Positions 1-5,316 of a stretch of 8,389 nt of DNA are shown one piece after another (position 1 is the stretch's first letter; every line of letters begins with the position of its first letter). Under the pieces are notes generated by a model. That model worked only from the letters and a program-made list of their open reading frames with translations, had not been told where the DNA came from and searched no databases. A program made the translations under genes and the position numbers. The DNA is from Planctomycetota bacterium (GTDB lineage Bacteria; Planctomycetota; SZUA-567), in the NCBI GenBank assembly GCA_020860865.1, contig JAJBTL010000269.1, positions 1-8,389 of the forward strand. The letters run 5' to 3'.

Positions 1-238
1 CGACCACCGCCGGGCGCCCGGCCGGGGCAATCCCCCGGCCGCGGATGAGGAAGGGCGCAGCGTCCGGGGCGGCCGGGCCAACGCCAAGGCTGGCGAGGTA
101 TTCCGTGACTTGGCGGTTATGGACGAGGCTGCCGTCGGACCGGAGGTGGCCGTGGCGTTTGGCCGCTTCCGTCGCCAGGCCGACCGCCCGTCGCACCCCG
201 GCGCAAAACCCGAGATGGCGGCCGACAATCACTTCCAC
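1..238 (-). CDS. ispH: IspH/LytB-like 4-hydroxy-3-methylbut-2-enyl diphosphate reductase, N-terminal part (runs off left edge)
   Basis: IspH is the iron-sulfur enzyme of the last MEP-pathway step, reducing HMBPP to IPP and DMAPP in the cytosol. Only 79 codons lie in the window, open to the edge. The visible protein has the GFCAGVRRAV block, with Cys12 at the position of the first cluster ligand of the E. coli enzyme, and VHNRQV, with His40 matching E. coli His41. A later segment, FLIRGRGIAP (63-72), aligns with the family's usual S/A-H-G-V segment but has Arg68 where the conserved active-site His (E. coli His74) is expected. The start is GTG at 238-236, chosen because GGGAG (250-246) sits 7 bases upstream. 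The preceding gene on this strand ends 58 bases away with no terminator between, so cotranscription is likely. Some bacteria fuse IspH to ribosomal protein S1; the C-terminus is outside the window, so this cannot be judged. Family assignment is fairly sure; activity is less so because of Arg68. Confidence 0.82.
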   Translation of the reverse strand, partial: MEVIVGRHLGFCAGVRRAVGLATEAAKRHGHLRSDGSLVHNRQVTEYLASLGVGPAAPDAAPFLIRGRGIAPAGRPAVV

Positions 239-296
239 CGGCGATCTCCCGGTGGCTTATGCGAGGACGCAAACAGCGGCGGCTGGCGGAAACGCG

Positions 297-1499
297 TCAC
301 TGGGCCGCTTCCGCGTTGAAGCGAATGAGGCGATGGACAATGGCGTCCCGGGCGCCGCCGGCTTCCTGGAGTTCGGGTTCGAGTTCGCGGAGAACGTCGT
401 CCAGCGGCAGATTCCGGTTCCTGAGGAAATAGATGCCTTTAAAGAACGCCGCGCCCCGGGCGCCCGGCAGCACCGCCACCACCACCGGCCTGGTGTGATT
501 GGTCGTGAGGTCGAGAAAGTGCTCGGCCGCGTCCACGGTCAGATCGGCCGGGTCGGCCGGAAGGACTTCCGTCTTCAAATGTTCAAACCCGGTGGACCGG
601 TAGCCGGGAAGCGGGGTGAGGAGCACGAGGCCGCCGACTTCCGGTATGGCGCCCAGTTCCTGCTCCAGGTCGTGCCTCGGGTCAAGCCAGTAAACGCCGT
701 CCCCAAGGACTTCAAGGCTGGCATTGGGGAGGAGCTGCGCCGCCCGCACCGGCGGCGTCTCGGCGACGACGAGCGCCCCGGACTCGTCCGGTTGCGATAC
801 CGGCGGTTCTTCCGGTTCGGGGACGGTCGGCGCCGCGACCGGTGCCGCCGTGCCGTCGTTCACAGCCGCGTCGGCGGAAGAGGAGGCGGATACGTCGACT
901 GTCACGGCCGCGTCGGTCGGCGGCACAGTTGTACCCGCATCAGTAACGGCTTCGCCGACCGGCGCGGACAGGCTGTCCGTGGCCGAAGCCGGTGCGTCGG
1001 TGACGGCCTCGGTCGTTGGCGCAGGCGCGGCTTCTTCCGCCGGCGTCACCGTTTCAACCACGGCGGCGGGAGGTGCGACCGGCACCGGCACCGGAACAAC
1101 CGCCGTTGTCTCAGGCTCAACCGGCGCAGCCGGAACCGTCGTCGCCGGCGGCGTCACCGCGTCGGACGGCACAATCCCCGAGTCGGCCGTCACCGGCGGA
1201 CGGAGTTTTTCCGTCGGCACCGTGGTCCGGCCGGGAGCGACGTGGACCCGGTCCAGGGTCGCGGCCGGATCGTGGCTCATTTCCTGATCCGTCTTGGCCG
1301 CGGCCGGACGGAGGGGCGGCTCGACCACCCGATCCCGTTCCCGGGTCGGGCGCCGTTCAGTCGCCACCGGCCTGACAGCCGGCCGCGTCCGGTGTTCCGC
1401 CGCCACCTGCGGCGGGATATAGACCAGCATGAATATCAGCAGTACCAAGGCCAGAAGATGCGCTGCCAGCCGTGTTTTTGTCCCTATTTTGCTTCGCAT
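297..1499 (-). CDS. Single-pass membrane-anchored protein with long Pro/Ala-rich linker and C-terminal phosphatase-like domain
   Basis: This 400-residue protein belongs to no family I can name with certainty. Residues 1-10 are basic, residues 11-29 form one hydrophobic segment (LAAHLLALVLLIFMLVYIP), and there is no obvious cleavage site, so a signal anchor with an exported C-terminus is likely. Residues 35-255 are low-complexity, rich in Pro, Ala, Thr and Val, with a VPVPVPV run and EAVTDA twice (164-169, 183-188). Residues 256-400 look globular. Their order (GDGVYWLDP, GYRSTGF, a strand before PVVVAVLPGARG, then FFKGIYFLRNRNLPLDDVLREL) resembles dual-specificity phosphatases, but the HCxxGxxR loop is replaced (Cys to Val, Arg to Gly), so it would be inactive. 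The start at 1499 is set by GAGGAG just upstream; an open frame continues to 1631 without such support. TonB-like topology was considered, but the C-terminal domain does not look like TonB. The gene precedes ispH and has a good promoter upstream. Confidence 0.78.
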   Translation of the reverse strand: MRSKIGTKTRLAAHLLALVLLIFMLVYIPPQVAAEHRTRPAVRPVATERRPTRERDRVVEPPLRPAAAKTDQEMSHDPAATLDRVHVAPGRTTVPTEKLRPPVTADSGIVPSDAVTPPATTVPAAPVEPETTAVVPVPVPVAPPAAVVETVTPAEEAAPAPTTEAVTDAPASATDSLSAPVGEAVTDAGTTVPPTDAAVTVDVSASSSADAAVNDGTAAPVAAPTVPEPEEPPVSQPDESGALVVAETPPVRAAQLLPNASLEVLGDGVYWLDPRHDLEQELGAIPEVGGLVLLTPLPGYRSTGFEHLKTEVLPADPADLTVDAAEHFLDLTTNHTRPVVVAVLPGARGAAFFKGIYFLRNRNLPLDDVLRELEPELQEAGGARDAIVHRLIRFNAEAAQ

Positions 1500-1542
1500 C
1501 GGTTCTCCTCGAGGCCTCCATCCCCGGAGGCGCGGTTGTCCC

Positions 1543-1572
1543 ATTATACGGAAACGGCCCGGCCTTTGGCAA
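1543..1572 (-). promoter_or_regulatory. Sigma70-type promoter for the membrane-anchored protein (and probably ispH)
   Basis: Read on the minus strand, TTGCCA (1572-1567) is followed by an 18-base spacer and an exact TATAAT (1548-1543). The predicted start of transcription is near 1536, about 37 bases before the ATG at 1499. The match to consensus is strong for such GC-rich surroundings. No operator repeat is evident. Confidence 0.66.
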
Positions 1573-1615
1573 TTCGCATTTCCGCCCGTCCGGGCCGATA
1601 CTTCATGGCGTCCTG

Positions 1616-1644
1616 TTGACCGCCCGCCCATCGCCGGGGATAAT
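1616..1644 (+). promoter_or_regulatory. Sigma70-type promoter for the gph operon
   Basis: TTGACC (1616-1621), a 17-base spacer and GATAAT (1639-1644) form a near-consensus promoter facing gph. Transcription would begin near 1651, giving a leader of about 80 bases. That leader holds 7-base complementary arms (1663-1669 and 1702-1708) separated by 32 bases, too weak to call a riboswitch. Together with the minus-strand promoter at 1543-1572 it makes this intergenic region divergent. Confidence 0.66.
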
Positions 1645-1732
1645 GCACGGTTTTACAGAACAACGGCGGCGGCGGACCGCGTGCGGACTACACCTCTGCC
1701 ACCGCCGTCATAAACAATGTCTGGAGACGACA

Positions 1733-2389
1733 ATGCCAGTACGAGCCGCCATCTTCGACCTGGATGGCACGCTTCTCGACACCCTTGACGATCTGGCCGA
1801 CGCCATGAACGCGGTCCTCCGCCGCCTCGGCTTTCCCGAGCACCCGGTGGACAGCTACCGCTATTTCGTCGGCACCGGCCTTGTCAACCTGGCCAAAAAA
1901 GCCGTGCCGGCCGGCACGCCGGAGGACGTCGCCGCCACCGTGCCCGGCCTGTTGAAAGAAGCCTATTCCGCCAACTGGTCGGCCAAGACGCGCCCCTATC
2001 CGGGCATCCCGGAACTCCTGGACGAACTCCGCCGCCGGGGCATTCCCCTCGCCATATTGTCGAACAAGCCCGACGCCTTCACCCAGGTCATGGCCAGGCA
2101 CTACTTCCCCGACGGCACCTTCGCCGCCGTCCGTGGCCTGACCGACGACGTCCCCCGGAAACCGGACCCGGCCGGCGCCCTCATCATTGCCGACCACCTC
2201 GGCGTCCGTCCGGACGAATGCCTCTACCTCGGCGATACCGACACGGACATGGCCACCGGCCTCGCCGCCGGCATGGCCACCATCGGCGTGACGTGGGGGT
2301 TCCGGCCAGTGGCCGAATTGGTCGGCGCCGGCGCCATGAAGATAATCAACCATCCGTCCGAAATCGTGGCACTCGTGGACAACGAATAA
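1733..2389 (+). CDS. gph: HAD-superfamily phosphatase, phosphoglycolate phosphatase family
   Basis: Gph-type enzymes hydrolyse 2-phosphoglycolate to glycolate, clearing a product of DNA repair and metabolic side reactions; close relatives act on other small phosphoesters. The 218-residue length is normal. All four HAD motifs are present: DLDGTLLDT with nucleophile Asp9 and general acid Asp11; LSNKPD (109-114) as motif II; Lys143 in PRKPDP as motif III; and GDTDTDM (167-173) with Asp168 and Asp172 as Mg2+ ligands. Residues about 15-85 form the helical cap typical of this subclass. The ATG at 1733 is chosen because GGAG lies at 1723-1726; the open frame extends further upstream, but without a ribosome site and into the promoter region. 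It is the first gene of a two-gene operon with the iron-sulfur subunit gene that starts 15 bases after its stop. The exact substrate is not proven by sequence; pyrophosphatase PpaX-like activity is the main alternative. Confidence 0.9.
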   Translation: MPVRAAIFDLDGTLLDTLDDLADAMNAVLRRLGFPEHPVDSYRYFVGTGLVNLAKKAVPAGTPEDVAATVPGLLKEAYSANWSAKTRPYPGIPELLDELRRRGIPLAILSNKPDAFTQVMARHYFPDGTFAAVRGLTDDVPRKPDPAGALIIADHLGVRPDECLYLGDTDTDMATGLAAGMATIGVTWGFRPVAELVGAGAMKIINHPSEIVALVDNE

Positions 2390-2404
2390 CATGGGAGAGG
2401 CACA

Positions 2405-3145
2405 ATGAGCATTGTCGGAGAACGCCTGCGGCAAAAACACCGCACCATGGCCTGGCCGGCCGGACCGGCCCCGGCCTTGCCGGACCGCTGGCGCGGCCGC
2501 CCCGACATCACCGGCCTCGACCCGGACAAGGCCCGGGGCCTCTGTCCTACGGGCGCCCTCCGCCTCCCGGAGAACGGGACGGAAGCGTGCCTCGATCTCG
2601 GCCGTGGTCTGTTCTGCGGCGCCTGCGAACAGGCCGGCGTCGTGTTTACCCGGGAGTTCCGTCTCGCCGCTTTCAGCCGGGACAGCCTTCTCGTCCGCCC
2701 GGGAGAAGCCGTTCCGGAACCGCTGCCGGAACGTATCGCCGCGCTCCGCCCGCTGTTCCGCCGGTCCCTGAAGCTCCGCCAGGTATCCGCCGGCGGCTGC
2801 AACGCCTGCGAAGCCGACTCCAACGTCCTCACCACCCTGGCGTGGGACATGGGCCGGTTCGGCCTCGCCTTTGTCGCGTCGCCCCGGCACGCCGACGGCA
2901 TTCTCGTCACCGGGCCGGTGCCGGACAACATGCGCCTCGCCCTGGAAAAAACCCCCCACGCCACGCCGTCCCCGAAGGTGGTCATCGCCACCGGCGCCTG
3001 CGCCATATCCGGCGGGATTTATGAAAAGGACGGCCGCCCGCTCCTTGACGGCATCTATCCGGTAGACATGTACATCCCCGGCTGTCCGCCGCATCCGTTG
3101 ACAATATTGGCCGGACTCCTCACCCTGCTTGGCCGGTTGGACTGA
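2405..3145 (+). CDS. NuoB/HyfI-type [NiFe]-hydrogenase small subunit with degenerate N-terminal ferredoxin-like domain
   Basis: Proteins of this family carry the [4Fe-4S] cluster that passes electrons next to the catalytic large subunit in group 4 hydrogenases (HycG, HyfI, EchC) and in complex I (NuoB). The protein has 246 residues. The core, about 120-246, has GCNACEAD (Cys132, Cys135), ATGACAISGG (Cys199) and PGCPPHP (Cys227), a complete four-cysteine ligand set, plus Glu136 after the second Cys. The N-terminal 40-85 part looks like a two-cluster ferredoxin: LCPTGAL (Cys47), then LDLGRGLFCGACEQAG (Cys71, Cys74). Most of the eight usual ligands are missing; Gly68 replaces the first Cys of the second half. 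No membrane segment is seen, so it would need a membrane partner. The ATG at 2405 follows GGGAGAGG, and it shares an operon with gph. A terminator follows directly. No large subunit, HycE/NuoD-like or membrane subunit gene is in the window. Family is confident; the complex it joins is unknown. Confidence 0.85.
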   Translation: MSIVGERLRQKHRTMAWPAGPAPALPDRWRGRPDITGLDPDKARGLCPTGALRLPENGTEACLDLGRGLFCGACEQAGVVFTREFRLAAFSRDSLLVRPGEAVPEPLPERIAALRPLFRRSLKLRQVSAGGCNACEADSNVLTTLAWDMGRFGLAFVASPRHADGILVTGPVPDNMRLALEKTPHATPSPKVVIATGACAISGGIYEKDGRPLLDGIYPVDMYIPGCPPHPLTILAGLLTLLGRLD

Positions 3146-3179
3146 CGGATGTGAAAATGTAGCGAAGACGTTCCACGAG

Positions 3180-3223
3180 AAAAAACGCCCTCCTCGTCGA
3201 CCGAGCAGGGCGTCTTTATTTTT
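3180..3223. terminator. Bidirectional rho-independent terminator between convergent genes
   Basis: ACGCCCT (3185-3191) pairs with AGGGCGT (3207-3213), and CTCG (3193-3196) pairs with CGAG (3202-3205) around a TCGAC loop, leaving one C-C mismatch. A T-rich tail (3214-3223) follows on the plus strand. Six A residues (3180-3185) precede the stem and give a T run on the minus strand. It therefore can end both the gph operon and the convergent transcript ending with kdgK. Confidence 0.85.
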
Positions 3224-3294
3224 AGTAAGGTATTGCCACGACGGTTTGTCTCGCAGCACTGAACCAGCGCCGCCCGTCGCGACCACGGTGTATA

Positions 3295-4392
3295 CTACCG
3301 GTCCACCCGCGCGCCGCCGCCGCCGACCAGCTTTTCCACTTCCGCCTTGGTCGCCATCGACACGTCGCCTGGCGTGGTCATGGCGAGGGCGCCGTGGGCG
3401 GCGCCGTACTCGACCGCCTTGGCCGCGTCCTGGTGCGTCATCATGCCGTAGATGAATCCCGAGGCGAACGAGTCGCCGCCGCCGACCCGGTCGAGAATTT
3501 CCAAATCCTTCCGCATCGTCGCTTCGTGGAAATTCCCGTCGTGCCAGCAAATGGCGCCCCAGTCGTTAAAGGTCGCCGTCTTCACTGTCCTGAGCGTGGT
3601 CGCCACCGCCTGAAAATTCGGATACGTTTCGACCGCGCGGGCGATCATCTTCTTGAAGCTGTCCACCGGCAGGGCGGTGAGGTTTTCGTCGACACCTTCA
3701 ATCTCCAGGCCGAGGCTGGCGGTGAAGTCCTCCTCGTTCCCGATCATGATGTCGACGTATTTCGCTATTTCCTGATTGACCGCCCGTGCCCGTTCCTTGC
3801 CGCCGTTTTCCTTCCACAGTGACGGCCGGTAATTAAGGTCGTAACTGGTGACGGTGCCGTGTTTCTTCGCGGCCTTGAGGGCGGCGATGACCGTGTCCGG
3901 CGTTTTCTCGCCAAGGGCGGCGAAGATGCCGCCGGTGTGGAAATGCCTGACGCCCCGGCGTCCGAACAGGTCGTCCCAATCGATGCAGTCCGGCGTCATC
4001 TGCGATGCCGCCGTGTGGCCCCGGTCCGACACGCCCCGGGCGCCCCGGACGCCGTAGCCGCGTTCGGTGAAGTTGAGGCCGTTCCGGGCCGCCTTGCCGA
4101 TGCCGTCGTAGGGGACCCAGCGAATGAGGCTGGCGTCGACGCCGCCCTGGAGGATGAAGTCTTCCACCAGCCGGCCGATGGGGTTGTCCGCCAGGCTGGT
4201 GACGACGGCGGTGCGGAGTCCGAAGCAGCGCCGCAGGCCCCGGGAGACATTGTATTCGCCGCCGCCTTCCCAGACGGTGAAGGAACGGGTGGTGTGGATG
4301 CGGCCTTCGCCCGGATCGAGCCTGAGCATGACTTCGCCCAGAGAGGCGGCGTCGTACTGGCAGTCGGCGGCCGGTTTATACTTGATAGCCAT
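3295..4392 (-). CDS. kdgK: 2-keto-3-deoxygluconate kinase, PfkB/ribokinase family
   Basis: KdgK phosphorylates 2-keto-3-deoxygluconate (KDG) with ATP to KDPG, which KDPG aldolase splits to pyruvate and glyceraldehyde 3-phosphate. The protein has 365 residues, slightly longer than typical KdgK. PfkB features are clear: GGGEYNVSRGL (43-53) as the N-terminal sugar-binding motif, SYDLNYRPSLW (183-193), as in KDG kinases, IGNEEDF (217-223), and the C-terminal signature DRVGGGDSFASGFIYG (301-316) with catalytic base Asp307. The usual GAGD is GGGD here, a common variant. The ATG at 4392 has GGAG (4401-4398) 5 bases upstream. It is the last gene of the minus-strand sugar-acid cluster, 68 bases after the GntR-type regulator gene, and the shared terminator lies about 70 bases beyond its stop. 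The KDG assignment rests on the family-like DLNYRPSLW segment and the dehydratase and GntP neighbours; another 2-keto-3-deoxy sugar acid, such as the galactonate-derived isomer, is possible. Confidence 0.85.
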   Translation of the reverse strand: MAIKYKPAADCQYDAASLGEVMLRLDPGEGRIHTTRSFTVWEGGGEYNVSRGLRRCFGLRTAVVTSLADNPIGRLVEDFILQGGVDASLIRWVPYDGIGKAARNGLNFTERGYGVRGARGVSDRGHTAASQMTPDCIDWDDLFGRRGVRHFHTGGIFAALGEKTPDTVIAALKAAKKHGTVTSYDLNYRPSLWKENGGKERARAVNQEIAKYVDIMIGNEEDFTASLGLEIEGVDENLTALPVDSFKKMIARAVETYPNFQAVATTLRTVKTATFNDWGAICWHDGNFHEATMRKDLEILDRVGGGDSFASGFIYGMMTHQDAAKAVEYGAAHGALAMTTPGDVSMATKAEVEKLVGGGGARVDR

Positions 4393-4460
4393 GGATGCTC
4401 CATATGTGGTGGTGGGTTTTGGAAGACTCGTCTCACTACGGCCCGCACGTCGCCGGCCGT

Positions 4461-5186
4461 CTATGTCATCGTCTGCGCGAGAAAGTTGACGCGGTTGTGT
4501 TCGATATGGTCCTGCATGGCTGTTTTCGCCGAGCGCGGACTCCCCTTCGCGATCGCCTCGACAATCCGCCGGTGCGTCGTGATGGTTTCGTCCCGGAGGG
4601 CTCTCCGACTGACATCCACGAACAACGGGATGGCGGTGGAGAGCATTCCGGCAATGCCCGGCGCCGCGATATTTCCCGACGCCTCCGCTATTTTCTTGTG
4701 AAGCAGGACATCCGCTTCACTGTGATCGATTTCGGCCGCGTACATGTCCTCGACCCGTTGCGCCAGCCCGCGCATTTCGTCCACCTGAATCTCGGTGCGG
4801 TTCTCCGCCGCCAACGCGGCGATGGGCGGTTCAAGCAGGATGCGGATTTCGCAGAGGTCGATGGCGAGGGCGTGTTTATCCCGGTAAAAGCGGAACCCGA
4901 GAGGATCGTCCACCAAACCGGTGCTTTCGCTGACATACGTGCCGGACCCGTGCCGCACCTCGAGAACGTTCCGGGAAGCGAGGAGCTTAACCGCTTCCCG
5001 AACCGTGCTCCGCCCGACGCCGAGGCGCTCGGCCAGAATATACTCGTTCGGCAGCTTGTGGCCGGGCCGGTAGGAATTGGCGATAATGAGTTCCGTCATC
5101 CGGTCGGCGACCCGTTCGGGGAGCGGCTTTTCCGCCGTCTTCACCGTGGTGATGGGGAATTTGTCAACGCCCGGCTGTCGTGCCAT
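4461..5186 (-). CDS. GntR-family transcriptional regulator, FadR/FCD subfamily
   Basis: This 241-residue DNA-binding protein probably controls the surrounding sugar-acid genes. Residues about 22-88 form the GntR winged helix: RVADRMTELI, then LPNEYILAERLGVGRSTVREAVKLL with the recognition helix, and the wing RHGSGTYV (78-85). Residues about 105-235 are the all-helical FCD effector domain. The usual metal and ligand residues are visible: Asp159 and His163 in ADVLLHKKI, His205 in TTHRRIVEAI, and His227 in DHIEHN; Glu113 and Arg115 sit in the CEIRILLEP helix. This Asp-His-His-His set is typical of members that bind a metal plus a carboxylate effector, consistent with an aldonate or KDG inducer (inference). 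The start at 5186 has only a weak GGA upstream, but it gives the normal short arm before the helix-turn-helix. The gene lies between the permease and kinase genes, and its upstream region has a likely promoter and operator, suggesting autoregulation. Confidence 0.9.
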   Translation of the reverse strand: MARQPGVDKFPITTVKTAEKPLPERVADRMTELIIANSYRPGHKLPNEYILAERLGVGRSTVREAVKLLASRNVLEVRHGSGTYVSESTGLVDDPLGFRFYRDKHALAIDLCEIRILLEPPIAALAAENRTEIQVDEMRGLAQRVEDMYAAEIDHSEADVLLHKKIAEASGNIAAPGIAGMLSTAIPLFVDVSRRALRDETITTHRRIVEAIAKGSPRSAKTAMQDHIEHNRVNFLAQTMT

Positions 5187-5204
5187 GATTCCATATCCAG
5201 TCGC

Positions 5205-5242
5205 CCCGCCCGGGAACGCGTTTCTTCCGGGACAAGGGCGGG
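5205..5242 (-). promoter_or_regulatory. Hairpin in the leader of the GntR-type regulator gene
   Basis: CCCGCCC (5205-5211) and GGGCGGG (5236-5242) are perfect 7-base complementary arms, with a possible inner pairing of GGAA (5213-5216) and TTCC (5225-5228). On the minus-strand transcript this stem lies between the predicted promoter and the weak ribosome site of the regulator gene, ending about 18 bases before the start codon. No T run follows, so it is not an obvious terminator; it could affect translation or mRNA stability. Confidence 0.35.
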
Positions 5243-5284
5243 TACATTTTCAGAATACCTCTGCCACGGCGTGGCCGCGACTTC

Positions 5285-5303
5285 ACTATAGGTTAATTAT
5301 AGT
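5285..5303 (-). promoter_or_regulatory. -10 box overlapped by an inverted repeat; likely promoter/operator of the regulator gene
   Basis: ACTATA (5285-5290), seven bases, and TATAGT (5298-5303) form a perfect 6-base inverted repeat. On the minus strand an exact TATAAT (5301-5296) lies within it, so a bound dimer would block RNA polymerase. No good -35 box is found at 16-18 bases; TTGTCG (5327-5322) is 20 bases away. The site is about 100 bases upstream of the GntR-type gene, just after the permease stop. That the regulator itself binds here is inference. Confidence 0.45.
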
Positions 5304-5316
5304 ATCCAAGACGCCC

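Noticed and set aside
45..1619. A 524-codon open frame on the plus strand opposite the membrane-anchored protein.
   Set aside because: It is Arg/Gly-rich with no recognisable motif, and the minus-strand gene has a promoter, ribosome site, membrane anchor and sensible composition. Long antisense frames are expected in GC-rich DNA.
1472..1732. An 87-codon N-terminal extension of gph.
   Set aside because: It covers the promoter, lacks a ribosome site, and the HAD nucleophile motif sits at the normal place when translation starts at 1733.
3286..3300. CGGT-N7-ACCG around GTATAC, resembling GntR-type operators.
   Set aside because: The arms are only four bases and it overlaps the kdgK stop codon at the 3' end of the cluster, a poor place for an operator.
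1688..3550. A 620-codon open frame on the minus strand across gph, the small subunit gene and the terminator.
   Set aside because: It overlaps two genes with complete catalytic or cluster motifs on the plus strand and passes through the strong terminator hairpin; its composition is that of a shadow frame.
3859..4701. A 280-codon plus-strand frame opposite kdgK and the regulator gene.
   Set aside because: It spans two real minus-strand genes, has no family features and no ribosome site worth noting.
4395..5291. A 298-codon plus-strand frame opposite the regulator gene.
   Set aside because: The minus strand encodes a complete GntR/FCD protein; the plus-strand translation shows no motif.
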